NCBI RefSeq assembly: GCF_030127105.1
Contig: NZ_CP126161.1
Location: forward strand, 868,001 to 932,000
Direction: 5' to 3'
Origin: Haloarcula pelagica
GTDB taxonomy: Archaea > Halobacteriota > Halobacteria > Halobacteriales > Haloarculaceae
DNA length: 64,000 nucleotides
Part shown: positions 51,780 through 59,787 of the stretch, in pieces
Numbering within the stretch: the first letter of the stretch is position 1
How the letters are laid out: each line of letters starts with the position of its first letter
Program-made: the position numbers and the translations under genes
Notes under the pieces: generated by a model
Database searches by the model: none
Seen by the model: only the letters and a program-made list of their open reading frames with translations
What the model was told of the DNA's origin: nothing

Positions 51780-52808
51780 ATGGAGACGACACACCGGGTC
51801 CACACCGGTGACGCCCGCGACCTCCCTCTGCCCGACGACAGCGTCGAACTCGTCGTCACGTCCCCTCCGTATCCGATGATCGAGATGTGGGACGACATCT
51901 TCGGCGAACTGGACCCCGCCATCGCCGACGCGCTCGATGACGGCGACGGCGACCGGGCCTTCCGGTTGATGCACGACGTGCTCGACTCGGTCTGGGCCGA
52001 GATCGCTCGCGTCCTCGTCCCCGGCGGGATCGCCTGTCTCAACGTCGGCGACGCGACCCGCTCGCTGGCCGACGGCTTTCGCTCCTACCCGAACGGCGCC
52101 GAGGTGACCGCCCGTGTCACCGACCACGGTCTGCGGGCGCTGCCGGACATCCTCTGGCGGAAACCCACGAACAGCGGTGCGAAGTTCATGGGATCGGGGA
52201 TGGTGCCGCCCAACGCCTACCCGACGCTCGAACACGAACAGATCCTCGTGTTCCGCAACGGCGAACGGCGGCGCCTCGAACCGGGGGCAACCCGTCGCTA
52301 CGAGAGCGCGTACTTCTGGGAGGAGCGCAACGAGTGGTTCTCCGACCTCTGGGAGCTCCCCGGCGAGGCCCAGGACATCGAGGCGGGACTGCGGGACCGG
52401 TCGGGCGCGTTCCCGCTCGTCGTCCCCTACCGACTGATCTCGATGTTCTCGGTGTACGGCGATACCGTCCTCGATCCGTTCCTGGGGACCGGGACGACGA
52501 CGCTGGCGGCGCTGGTTTCGGCCAGGAACTCCGTCGGTGTCGACCGGGACCCGGAGCTGTTGGCGGCCCTTGCCGGGCGGGTCGAGACGGCGCCCGACCG
52601 CTCCCGCGAGATCGCGCGCGACCGCCTGGCCGACCACCGCGAGTGGGTCACAAACCGGCGCGCCGACGGCGGGGAACCCGGCTACGACGCAGCGCACTAC
52701 GACTTCCCGGTCAACACCAAACAGGAGCGTCAGATCCGCCTGTACGGCGTCGATTCCGTCGAGGGAACCGAAGACGGCTACCGCGCTACACACGTCCCGG
52801 TCGAGTGA
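51780..52808 (+). CDS. zim: orphan DNA methyltransferase, N4-cytosine type; CTAG methylase (Zim-like)
   Basis: This 342-residue beta-class methylase has the catalytic VVTSPPYPMIEMWDD (SPPY, N4-cytosine type) near residue 25. The SAM motif DPFLGTGTTTLAAL comes later, so the order is IV then I. VLVPGGIACLNVGD is motif VIII-like. No restriction gene is adjacent. Haloarchaea conserve such an orphan enzyme, Zim, reported to make m4C in CTAG, and this is probably it. CTAG is rare in haloarchaeal DNA. A short gap separates it from the MCP upstream and AroD downstream. Confidence 0.8.
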   Translation: METTHRVHTGDARDLPLPDDSVELVVTSPPYPMIEMWDDIFGELDPAIADALDDGDGDRAFRLMHDVLDSVWAEIARVLVPGGIACLNVGDATRSLADGFRSYPNGAEVTARVTDHGLRALPDILWRKPTNSGAKFMGSGMVPPNAYPTLEHEQILVFRNGERRRLEPGATRRYESAYFWEERNEWFSDLWELPGEAQDIEAGLRDRSGAFPLVVPYRLISMFSVYGDTVLDPFLGTGTTTLAALVSARNSVGVDRDPELLAALAGRVETAPDRSREIARDRLADHREWVTNRRADGGEPGYDAAHYDFPVNTKQERQIRLYGVDSVEGTEDGYRATHVPVE

Positions 52809-52848
52809 GAGGGCGACGCTTTTTGTCGTCCTCGGGCGAAGTTCGAGT

Positions 52849-53538
52849 ATGAACTTCGAGTCGTTCACGCTGCTTGCCGCGACCGACGACCTCTCGGTCG
52901 AACCCGAGGGGCGCGCCCACGCCGACGGCGTCGAACTCCGGATGGACTTCGCGGACGACCCGCTGGCCCAACTCGATGCCTACGACGGAGAGCTCCCGGT
53001 GCTCGTGACGAACCGCGTCGAGTGGGAGGGCGGCGAGGCGCCGGACTCGGCCGACAGGCTCGACACGCTCGAACGGGCACTGGGGTACGACGCCGTCACC
53101 GCCGTCGACCTGGAACTGGCGGCCGTCTCCGGGGCGGGCGAGTACGATGCGGGGCGCGTCGTCGACGCCGCCCGTGACCGCGGTGTGTCGGTCGTCGTCT
53201 CGACCCACGACTTCGAGTCGACCCCCGAGCGGGCGGATATCGCCGAACGCCTCGAACGGGCGTGTTCGTACGGCGATGTCGGGAAGATGGCCTCGACCGC
53301 CCACTCGCCGGACGACGTGCTGGCGATGCTGGGCGCGACGCGGGACCGCACGGCTGCCGGTGACACCGTGGCGACGATGTGTATGGGCGCTGCCGGGCGC
53401 CACTCCAGGGCGGTCGCGCCGGTGTATGGCTCGCGGATCGGCTACGCGCCGGTCGATCCCGCCGACGCCACCGCGCCCGGACAGTACGACCTGGCGACGC
53501 TGCGCTCGCTGGTCACGCAGCTTCAGCGCGAGGGCTGA
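52849..53538 (+). CDS. aroD: 3-dehydroquinate dehydratase, type I
   Basis: This 229-residue TIM barrel is the third enzyme of the shikimate route, converting 3-dehydroquinate to 3-dehydroshikimate by a Schiff base. The catalytic Lys is in YGDVGKMASTAHSPDD, and the catalytic His is in VSTHDFESTP. The C-terminal GAAGRHSRAVAPVYGSRIGYAPVD is typical. Its partners, DHQ synthase II and ADH synthase, lie at 61-64 kb, so the pathway is split in this region. ATG 52849 follows AGTTCGAGT without a clear ribosome site. Confidence 0.93.
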   Translation: MNFESFTLLAATDDLSVEPEGRAHADGVELRMDFADDPLAQLDAYDGELPVLVTNRVEWEGGEAPDSADRLDTLERALGYDAVTAVDLELAAVSGAGEYDAGRVVDAARDRGVSVVVSTHDFESTPERADIAERLERACSYGDVGKMASTAHSPDDVLAMLGATRDRTAAGDTVATMCMGAAGRHSRAVAPVYGSRIGYAPVDPADATAPGQYDLATLRSLVTQLQREG

Positions 53539-53539
53539 G

Positions 53540-53743
53540 TCACCGCCCGTACGTCAGTCGGGTCGCCCAGTCGTCGAGACGCGCTTTGACACCGGCCAGC
53601 CACGCCCCCGGTGAGACAGCCCGTGCCTGGGCGTCGTCGACCTCGATCCGGGACCCGGAAAACGGGTCCTCGGTTCCGTCGTCGGTGGTGTCGACCACGG
53701 CGGTCATACTGCACCGACCACAGGCCTCGCTGTCCTTGCTCAT
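53540..53743 (-). CDS. small protein with an N-terminal CxxC
   Basis: This 67-residue protein begins MSKDSEACGRCSMTAVVD with one CxxC knuckle (C8, C11), which is half of a zinc site. It might dimerise to complete it. The remainder is hydrophilic (PFSGSRIEVDDAQARAVSPG) with an amphipathic end (WLAGVKARLDDWATRLTYGR). The stop is 1 nt beyond aroD's stop on the other strand. Function unknown. Confidence 0.6.
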   Translation of the reverse strand: MSKDSEACGRCSMTAVVDTTDDGTEDPFSGSRIEVDDAQARAVSPGAWLAGVKARLDDWATRLTYGR

Positions 53744-53873
53744 TTGCGCCGATAGTTGTTGGGCGACCGGAATAAAGCTTGCCGCGGTCGGACCGACGTT
53801 TTAGGTGGGTCGCCGTTCTGGACTGTGATATGTGCTGTCGTGACGGTTTGAACGGGGACGGGGCGCCGGTGCC

Positions 53874-54488
53874 ATGAGCGAAGCGGACCACGGGGAGGAG
53901 ACGGCCGACCCGGAGAGCGAGGACCCCGATCTTCCGTCCTGGGACGATCAGTACCTTCGATCGGTCGCCGACCGGCTCAAGTTCAACTACGACCTCGAAC
54001 GCGACAGGACCGTCCGAGGGGAATCTTTCGAGATGTACGGGCGACTCGCCATCGAGAGTCAGAAGCAGTTCCTCCACCAGTCGATCAACTGGGCCAACTA
54101 CGAGACCGCCGAACACCTGTTCGTCCGCCGTGTCGACGGCGTCTCGCGGGCGGATCTGGAACACCTGGTCGAGTTGGGTCACGACCTCGCCGACGAGTGG
54201 ATCGACGCCGACGAGGAACACCAGGGAACGGAGTTTACCTTCGTCCTGGTCGTGCCGCGGATTCCCGACGGTGTGCGGTCGTTCGTCGACGGCTTCCGTG
54301 ACCGGACGCTGTTGCGCTACGGCTACTACGGCGACTACGAGATCAACCTGGCAGTCGTCGCACCGGAGCGTGAGACGGCGGTCGCCAGCAGCGAGGCCGA
54401 CACGGCCGTCGCCTTCCAGCTGTGGCGTGATCCGGCGGAACTCACACCTTCGGGGCTGTTGGGCCGGCTTCGCTCCTGGCTCGGCTGA
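53874..54488 (+). CDS. haloarchaeal soluble protein of unknown function
   Basis: This 204-residue acidic protein, MSEADHGEETADPESEDPD, has a globular part from about residue 25. It contains LRSVADRLKFNYDLERDRTV and FEMYGRLAIESQKQFLHQSINWANYE, then an alpha/beta stretch FTFVLVVPRIPDGVRSFVDGF and GYYGDYEINLAVVAPE. The central block looks well conserved in haloarchaea, but I cannot assign it to a family. No signal peptide is present. It is upstream of the convergent cstA gene. Confidence 0.7.
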   Translation: MSEADHGEETADPESEDPDLPSWDDQYLRSVADRLKFNYDLERDRTVRGESFEMYGRLAIESQKQFLHQSINWANYETAEHLFVRRVDGVSRADLEHLVELGHDLADEWIDADEEHQGTEFTFVLVVPRIPDGVRSFVDGFRDRTLLRYGYYGDYEINLAVVAPERETAVASSEADTAVAFQLWRDPAELTPSGLLGRLRSWLG

Positions 54489-54601
54489 GGCGCCGTCTCG
54501 GTCTGTCGGTGTCGTCACCGTCCGCGGTCGGTCGCGCGACCGGAACGAGTCACGCGGCTCCTCGGTGACCGAAGCGCCGATAAAACAGGATCGCGGTCGA
54601 A

Positions 54602-56431
54602 TCAGTCGTCGGCCGGCGTGGCGCCGGGCGCCTCACGGACGGACTTGATGTTGCTGTAGCCGATCCAGACGAGCGACAGCGCCAGGCCGACCAGCACCAG
54701 CGCCAGCACGATCTGAACCGCGACGGAGATACGTGCGAAGATGCCAGCGCTCTCGGCGAAACCGCCCTGGATGAACTGCTGGTAGAGGTTCTGATACAGC
54801 GAGAGGTACAGCAACGCACAGACGGTGATGACCGTCATCAGCGCCATCGGGACGCCGGTGCTGATGAGCTGTTTGTCGTCGTCCCAGTTGGCGAGCCACA
54901 CCGTGGCCGTCAGCAGTGCCAGCGCGGCGAGCAACTGGTTTGCACCGCCAAAGAGGGGCCAGAGACTCGCCCAGGAGCCGCTTGCGACCAGCGCGTAGGC
55001 CAGCAGACACTGGATCGTCGCGTTGCTGTAACGGTTGATGCCGACCTCCTGTACCTGGCGGACGACGACGTTTTCGGCGTCGGGCGTGCCGACGATCTCC
55101 TCCGCCATGTAGCGGCCCAGCCGGACCGCCGTGTCCGTCGAGGTCAGCAGGAAGCTCACGAGCACGAGTGCCATGAACGGCGCACCGACCGAGGTCGGGA
55201 TACCGAAGCTCGTCAGCATCACGCTCCCGCCGGTCGCGAAGTTCGGCAGCGCGCGACCGATACCGCCACCGGCGGTGACGCCGGCGATAGCGACGGTACC
55301 GAGCGCGACTGTCGCGAGCAGTCCCTCGCCGAGCATCCCGCCGTAACCGATGGCCCGGGCGTCAGACTCCTTGTTCAGTTGCTTCGCGGTCGTGCCCGAG
55401 GAGACCAGCGAGTGGAAGCCACTGATGGTCCCACAGGCGATGGTCACGAACAGCAGGGGGAACAGCGGCAGTCCCGCGGTCCCCATGAACCCGTAGTACG
55501 GCTCCAGATTGATGACGAGCGGCTGGGCGGACGTTCCCAGCAGCGTGCCGACGACGACCGCGAGCAACGCGCCCCCGACGCCCGCGTACAGCAGGAACGA
55601 CGAGAGGAAGTCACGGGGCTGGAGCAGCGTCCACACCGGGAGTACCGAGGCGCTGGCCGCGTACAGCAGGATGACCGGGATCCAGCCGGCCGTGTTCGCG
55701 CCCAGCGTTCCCGCGGCCGGGACCATCGACGCCAGTCCCGAACCGAACAGGACGATCGTTCCGGCCGGGTAGGTCCCGGCTTCCGCCGCCGGGAACAGCG
55801 CGACAGGGAAGTTGATGCCGACCCAGACGCCCCCGAAGACGGCAGTGACGAACACCGCCGTCCCTGGGAGGAAGGGGAGATCAAGCTGATAGAGGTACAC
55901 CCCGAATACGAGCGCCAAGGCGATGTAGACGAAACTCGCCGTCGCCGCCTGCGGGAAGGCGTTGAACACGATCGCAACCACGAGTGCGAACACCGCGACG
56001 ACGAGGATTATCGTCAGGAACGCGAACCACAGGAGCATGTTCTTGCCGCGGTCGCCGACGTACTCGCCGATGATGTACCCGATCGACTTCCCCTCGTGTC
56101 GCAGACTCCCCGACAGCGAGACGAAGTCGTGGACGCTCCCCATCAGCGGATTGCCGATAGCGATCCACAGCAGGGCCGGCACCCACCCCCAGACTACACC
56201 GGCCGTGATAGGACCCACGATGGGTGCTCCGCCGGCGATACTGGAGTAGTGGTGTCCCAGCAGGACGGGTTTCTTCGAGGGGACGTACTCCTGCCCGTCC
56301 TCGTACTTGTGGGCAGGTGTGTCGTTCGAATCGTCAAGTTCGACGAACTGTGCGAGGTATCTCGAATAGCCGAGATACCCGATACTGAACGTGATGAGTG
56401 TCGCGACGACGAGCCAGAGTACCTGTACCAT
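54602..56431 (-). CDS. cstA: CstA-family carbon-starvation/pyruvate-peptide transporter
   Basis: This 609-residue membrane protein with about 15-16 TM helices matches CstA: N-terminal SKKPVLLGHHYSSIAGGAPIVGPI (a hallmark), GSVHDFVSLSGSLRHEGKSIGYI and TIACGTISGFHSLVSSGTTAKQL. Bacterial CstA/BtsT carry pyruvate or peptides when carbon is short. AT-rich TATTTAATAATT (56466-56477) is the TATA, with ATG 56431 after a short leader. It is divergent from no gene; upstream lies the Get3 gene end. Confidence 0.93.
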   Translation of the reverse strand: MVQVLWLVVATLITFSIGYLGYSRYLAQFVELDDSNDTPAHKYEDGQEYVPSKKPVLLGHHYSSIAGGAPIVGPITAGVVWGWVPALLWIAIGNPLMGSVHDFVSLSGSLRHEGKSIGYIIGEYVGDRGKNMLLWFAFLTIILVVAVFALVVAIVFNAFPQAATASFVYIALALVFGVYLYQLDLPFLPGTAVFVTAVFGGVWVGINFPVALFPAAEAGTYPAGTIVLFGSGLASMVPAAGTLGANTAGWIPVILLYAASASVLPVWTLLQPRDFLSSFLLYAGVGGALLAVVVGTLLGTSAQPLVINLEPYYGFMGTAGLPLFPLLFVTIACGTISGFHSLVSSGTTAKQLNKESDARAIGYGGMLGEGLLATVALGTVAIAGVTAGGGIGRALPNFATGGSVMLTSFGIPTSVGAPFMALVLVSFLLTSTDTAVRLGRYMAEEIVGTPDAENVVVRQVQEVGINRYSNATIQCLLAYALVASGSWASLWPLFGGANQLLAALALLTATVWLANWDDDKQLISTGVPMALMTVITVCALLYLSLYQNLYQQFIQGGFAESAGIFARISVAVQIVLALVLVGLALSLVWIGYSNIKSVREAPGATPADD

Positions 56432-56465
56432 GGTAATGTACCTCAGACACACGTGCGGCGAAAAA

Positions 56466-56477
56466 GTATTTAATAAT
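56466..56477 (-). promoter_or_regulatory. TATA box of cstA
   Basis: A minus-strand AATTATTAAATA lies in a very AT-rich patch 35-46 nt upstream of ATG 56431, giving a leader of about 12 nt. Confidence 0.5.
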
Positions 56478-56533
56478 TATGGGAATATTATGATGGATAA
56501 AGTATTAGAGCACCTCGGTCGTCGGAGCACAGA

Positions 56534-57505
56534 TCAGATCGTCGGCGCCGTGGCTTCGGTGTCGATAACGAGGTCGTCTGCGACTTCGGCCAGGAGGTCA
56601 CCTTTCACTTCCGAGACGCGTTGCTCGATGACGCCGGCGACCGGTTGTGTGAACTCTCCGCGAATCCGCTCGAGACGTTGCTGTTCGGTGCGGTGACGTT
56701 CCCGTAAGTACGTCGCCCCGGTGCCCGATTCCCCGTCGTCGGGTGCCGGCGCGACCTTGTTGACGATCAACCCCCCGACAGTCAGGCCGGCGTCGGTGAG
56801 GTCCGCGACCGCGCGGTGGGACTCCTCGATCGAGAGTTCGTCGGGGTTGAGCACGAGGTAGAACATGGCGGCCTCTCGAAGCGTCTCGCCGGCGAACTCG
56901 AAGTCCGCCTTGCGTTCGGCGAGACGTTCGAGGATCGGGTCCTGCTCCAATTTCCTTCGTGCGGACTTGTCCCCGACCGCGGCTTTCTCGAAGAGATCGA
57001 CGCTCTCCTCGCGCTTCGCGGCGAGTCGTTCGATCCAGGATTCGAGAAACTCCGGGAGCGCGAGTAGCCGGAGCGTCCCACCGGTCGGCGAGGTGTCGAA
57101 GATGACGCGGTCGTACGCCTCGCTGTCGCGCATCACGTCGATAAAGCGGTCGAACAGTGCCGCCTCGTAGGCACCGGGCGTCCGGTGGGCCAGTTCGATC
57201 TGTCGGTCGATCTCGTTGACGATGGCGGGACTGACCTGGTCGGTCATCGAGGACTTGATCGACTGCATGTGCCGTTTCACCTCCTCGTCGGGGTCCAGTT
57301 CCATCGCCCAGAGGTTCTCGTAGCCTCCGACGGCCGCCGGATCGTCGTCGAACTGCTGGTCGAACACGTCGGAGGTGCTGTGGGCGGGATCGGTCGAGAC
57401 TAACAGCGTCCGCATCCCCTCGGCTGCACAGCGCAGCCCGTAGGCACTGGAGACGGTCGTCTTGCCGACACCACCCTTCCCACCGAAGAAGACGAACTTG
57501 TTCAT
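56534..57505 (-). CDS. Get3/ArsA-family ATPase
   Basis: This 323-residue P-loop ATPase has a deviant Walker A, FFGGKGGVGKTTVS (residues 8-20), switch I VSTDPAHSTSDVF and switch II FDTSPTGGTLRLL. The long helical middle (EEVKRHMQSIKSSMTD; RKLEQDPILERLAERKADFEFAG) is where Get3 binds tail-anchored proteins. The CxxC of Get3 dimers is absent. Archaeal Get3 may target membrane proteins, while ArsA would pump arsenite; no ArsB or arsenic genes are nearby, so a Get3 role is more likely. It is preceded by a 98-residue partner on the same strand, 1 nt apart. Confidence 0.9.
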   Translation of the reverse strand: MNKFVFFGGKGGVGKTTVSSAYGLRCAAEGMRTLLVSTDPAHSTSDVFDQQFDDDPAAVGGYENLWAMELDPDEEVKRHMQSIKSSMTDQVSPAIVNEIDRQIELAHRTPGAYEAALFDRFIDVMRDSEAYDRVIFDTSPTGGTLRLLALPEFLESWIERLAAKREESVDLFEKAAVGDKSARRKLEQDPILERLAERKADFEFAGETLREAAMFYLVLNPDELSIEESHRAVADLTDAGLTVGGLIVNKVAPAPDDGESGTGATYLRERHRTEQQRLERIRGEFTQPVAGVIEQRVSEVKGDLLAEVADDLVIDTEATAPTI

Positions 57506-57506
57506 C

Positions 57507-57803
57507 TCAGAAGTGGTACTGTTGGCCCTTCCGTTCGACGAGCGACTCGCGGTCCCACATCCGCCGCTCCCAGGCCACGAACTCCTCGGTGAGGTGGGGC
57601 AGCAACTCGGCCGTGTAGTACGAGACCGGACTCGGGATGCCAAACGCGTCGGCGAAGCAGGCGAACATGAACACGTCGGCCGTATCCTCCGCCTCCTTCT
57701 CGATCTTCTCGAAGGAGGGGTGTTCGATCATGCCGTGGTACAGCCCGTGGAGCCACGCGTCGAGGCCGTCGAGGTACGCCCGAATACGGTCCGAGACAGT
57801 CAT
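57507..57803 (-). CDS. 98-residue helical protein co-transcribed with Get3/ArsA-like ATPase
   Basis: MTVSDRIRAYLDGLDAWLHGLYHGMIEHPS is followed by FEKIEKEAEDTADVFMFACFADAFGIPSPVSYY. This is an all-helical protein with one Cys and an aromatic-rich C-terminal helix (VAWERRMWDRESL). It ends 1 nt before the ATPase start, so it is almost certainly translated with it. It could be a cofactor like Get4/Get5 or a substrate-chaperone. I do not recognise it from eukaryotic Get factors. Confidence 0.7.
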   Translation of the reverse strand: MTVSDRIRAYLDGLDAWLHGLYHGMIEHPSFEKIEKEAEDTADVFMFACFADAFGIPSPVSYYTAELLPHLTEEFVAWERRMWDRESLVERKGQQYHF

Positions 57804-57846
57804 GTGTTCCGGTACCACGCCCGACACTCATACGTGTTGTGGCGTC

Positions 57847-58071
57847 TCAACAGGCACAGCCGGTCGAACCGGGCGACCGCTCGAACCGCATCGCCGCTCC
57901 ACAGTCGGGACAGTCCGGCGGGTCGTCGCCCTCGACATCGATGTCGCGGATACGCACGTCACAGTCGTCACACCAGTAGGCACCCTCGGACCGCTCGTCG
58001 GTCACGTCACCCCTGTTTGCCGACTCCGTCGACGCCTGGAGAACGTCTCTGACCGTCGTCAACAATCCCAT
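57847..58071 (-). CDS. zinc-ribbon protein with C-terminal CxC
   Basis: This 74-residue protein has a CxxC-CxxC zinc ribbon (WCDDCDV and DCPDCGAA) and ends GSTGCAC. The tail CxC is a short metal- or redox-active site of a kind seen in some copper or thiol proteins. It lies upstream of the Get3 pair on the same strand but 43 nt away. Function unknown; cytoplasmic. Confidence 0.72.
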   Translation of the reverse strand: MGLLTTVRDVLQASTESANRGDVTDERSEGAYWCDDCDVRIRDIDVEGDDPPDCPDCGAAMRFERSPGSTGCAC

Positions 58072-58160
58072 ACGGTGACGTGTGCCGTATCCAACATAAA
58101 CGTTCGTGTGGATTGTCCGCGGTGCTCACGACCGACCCACTGCCTGCCGGCGGTCGCGCT

Positions 58161-58565
58161 TCAGACGGCTTCGAGCGCGTCGAGCAGCCGGTCGAGTTCG
58201 GCACGTCGCTTCCAGGCGGCGACCCGGTCGCTCACCGGAGCGAGCGGGAGGCCGAGGCTGACCGCAGAGCGGACGGTCACGTCGCTCCCGTGGTCCCGAT
58301 TGTCGTAGGTCAGGCTCGTCTCCATCGCCTCGAACGGGCCGCGGTCGCCGACCTGGCGGTAGTCGTAGCCGTGCGTTCGGGGTTCGACGACGAACGCGGC
58401 TTCGACACCGCCACCGCCGGCGATCACGCGCGTCCCGGCGTCGGTCTCCTCCGTTGCCCGGACCGTGAAGGTGCCCTCCGACTCGATGAGCCCCGTCGGG
58501 GTCAGCGCCCTGTCGAGTTCGGCTGGAGACGCGTCGACGAAGCACGTGCGCTCGACCTCGCGCAT
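58161..58565 (-). CDS. SRPBCC-fold protein
   Basis: This 134-residue protein, MREVERTCFVDASPAELDRAL, has the SRPBCC beginning, with strands TGLIESEGTFTVRA, TRVIAGGGGVEAAFVVEP and the closing helix RVAAWKRRAELDRLLDALEAV. It probably binds a small hydrophobic ligand. It is a paralog-type of the protein at 17085 but only distantly similar. It is downstream of a small membrane protein gene on the same strand. Confidence 0.75.
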   Translation of the reverse strand: MREVERTCFVDASPAELDRALTPTGLIESEGTFTVRATEETDAGTRVIAGGGGVEAAFVVEPRTHGYDYRQVGDRGPFEAMETSLTYDNRDHGSDVTVRSAVSLGLPLAPVSDRVAAWKRRAELDRLLDALEAV

Positions 58566-58603
58566 GCAGTCGTCCTCGCTCCGCGCCCTGTTAGTTCCAC
58601 GGG

Positions 58604-58960
58604 TCACAGCGCCAGTGGCGGGAGCGCCAGCGCGGCGACGGCCAGGAACCCACCGATCAGGCCGTAGATCAGCCGCCGAAACCGAGCGGCGGCCGGGATC
58701 TCCCTCCGGAGGGCGGGCCGCTCGGTCCAGACGTACCGGTGGTAGGCGACGGCCGTCGTCGCGAGGGCGGCCGCGCCGGCGACGACGAGTCCCGCAGCAA
58801 GCGACGCCCCGAGCGTCGTGACGTAGATCGGCCCGAACGAGAACGCGACCGCGAACCCGAGGCCGCTGACGACGAGAAACGGGACCGGATCGACCCGGAT
58901 TCCCTCGCTGTTGTGGAACATGCCCCGTAGTTGGTGTCGCGTCGGCATGAACGCTCTCAT
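58604..58960 (-). CDS. small two-to-three-TM protein
   Basis: This 118-residue protein has a cytoplasmic N terminus (MRAFMPTRHQLRGMFHNSEGIRVD) followed by TM helices (VPFLVVSGLGFAVAFSFGPIYV, TLGASLAAGLVVAGAAALATTAVAYH and a C-terminal LIYGLIGGFLAVAALALPPLAL). Start options are ATG 58960 (chosen; TATA at leaderless spacing) and ATG 58948. It may share a bidirectional promoter with the tiny gene at 59021. Function unknown. Confidence 0.65.
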   Translation of the reverse strand: MRAFMPTRHQLRGMFHNSEGIRVDPVPFLVVSGLGFAVAFSFGPIYVTTLGASLAAGLVVAGAAALATTAVAYHRYVWTERPALRREIPAAARFRRLIYGLIGGFLAVAALALPPLAL

Positions 58961-58984
58961 GTCATTTGATGTCAATGAACGTTC

Positions 58985-58998
58985 CAACAGTTATACGT
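58985..58998. promoter_or_regulatory. shared bidirectional TATA region
   Basis: GTTATACG (58990-58997) lies 24-37 nt from both ATG 58960 (minus) and ATG 59021 (plus). One AT-rich core could serve both divergent small-membrane-protein genes. Confidence 0.45.
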
Positions 58999-59020
58999 CG
59001 GCCGCGCCGGCAGCACCAGT

Positions 59021-59200
59021 ATGGCCTCCGACGGGGACATCAGGGTGTTACTCGTGTTGAACCTCCTGCTCTCGGCGACGTTCAGTGCCGTCGTCGTCTG
59101 GGGAGCGAGTCTCGTCGGGCTGGCGTCGTTTACCGCCGAGACGATCCTCCTGGGGACGTTCGCGCTCGCGTTCCTGACGTATCTCGTCGTCCTTCGATAG
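59021..59200 (+). CDS. 59-residue two-TM membrane protein
   Basis: The reading is from ATG 59021 to TAG 59198-59200: MASDGDIRVLLVLNLLLSAT, then VVVWGASLVGLASFTAETI, ending LAFLTYLVVLR. Two hydrophobic helices with a short polar break (TAET) fit a small membrane protein. A TATA-like TTATACG 30 nt upstream and haloarchaeal codon choice (GC-rich third positions) support it. No family was recognised. Confidence 0.6.
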   Translation: MASDGDIRVLLVLNLLLSATFSAVVVWGASLVGLASFTAETILLGTFALAFLTYLVVLR

Positions 59201-59363
59201 GCGACCGAGTAGGTGTCCGCGCCCGGCGTGGCTCCGCCCCGGAAGCGCGGGCGGACACAGCGGGGTCTGGACAGCGACAGCGAGGGCGCTCTCGGGTCTC
59301 GAAACGGCCGTCCGGTTCCCGGCTTCGGAAGATATACGGGCGTGGCTGTTGGATATCGGAGAT

Positions 59364-59786
59364 ATGAGCGATACAGGACGCAAGCGGCCCTGGCTGGCGG
59401 TCTGCCTGGCGTTCATCTACCCGGGGCTGGGTCACGTCTACCTGCGGGAGTGGCTCCGTGCCGTCCTGTGGTTCGGGCTCGTGTTCAGCACGACCACACT
59501 GCTGTTGGGCGAGGGGGACCTCCCGACGGAGCTGTCCGTCGACGCCTTCCTCGCGGCCTCGCGCGCGCTTCCCCTGGAGGCGTCGGTCGCACTGCTCGCG
59601 ATTACGCTTCTCAGCATGGCCGACGCCTACTGGATGGCAGCACGGACACAGCAGGACGCCGCCGTCTCGGACGGGATGAGCTGTCCCAACTGCGGGAAGG
59701 AACTCGACGAGGACATCGACTTCTGTCACTGGTGTACGACCGAACTGTCGACCGCCGAGGACACCGGCGCGGACGCGGCCCGGTGA
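59364..59786 (+). CDS. membrane protein with C-terminal zinc ribbon (DUF7575-like)
   Basis: This 140-residue protein has an N-terminal MSDTGRKRPWLAVCLAFIYPGLGHVYLREW, the TM2-like start seen in small archaeal proteins. Two or three TM helices follow (LWFGLVFSTTTLLLG, SVALLAITLLSMADAYWMA), then a cytoplasmic zinc ribbon, CPNCGKELDEDIDFCHWC. It is 1 nt upstream of the MFS gene (GTG start), so they form an operon. Its role, perhaps as an accessory or sensor for the transporter, is unknown. Confidence 0.78.
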   Translation: MSDTGRKRPWLAVCLAFIYPGLGHVYLREWLRAVLWFGLVFSTTTLLLGEGDLPTELSVDAFLAASRALPLEASVALLAITLLSMADAYWMAARTQQDAAVSDGMSCPNCGKELDEDIDFCHWCTTELSTAEDTGADAAR

Positions 59787-59787
59787 C

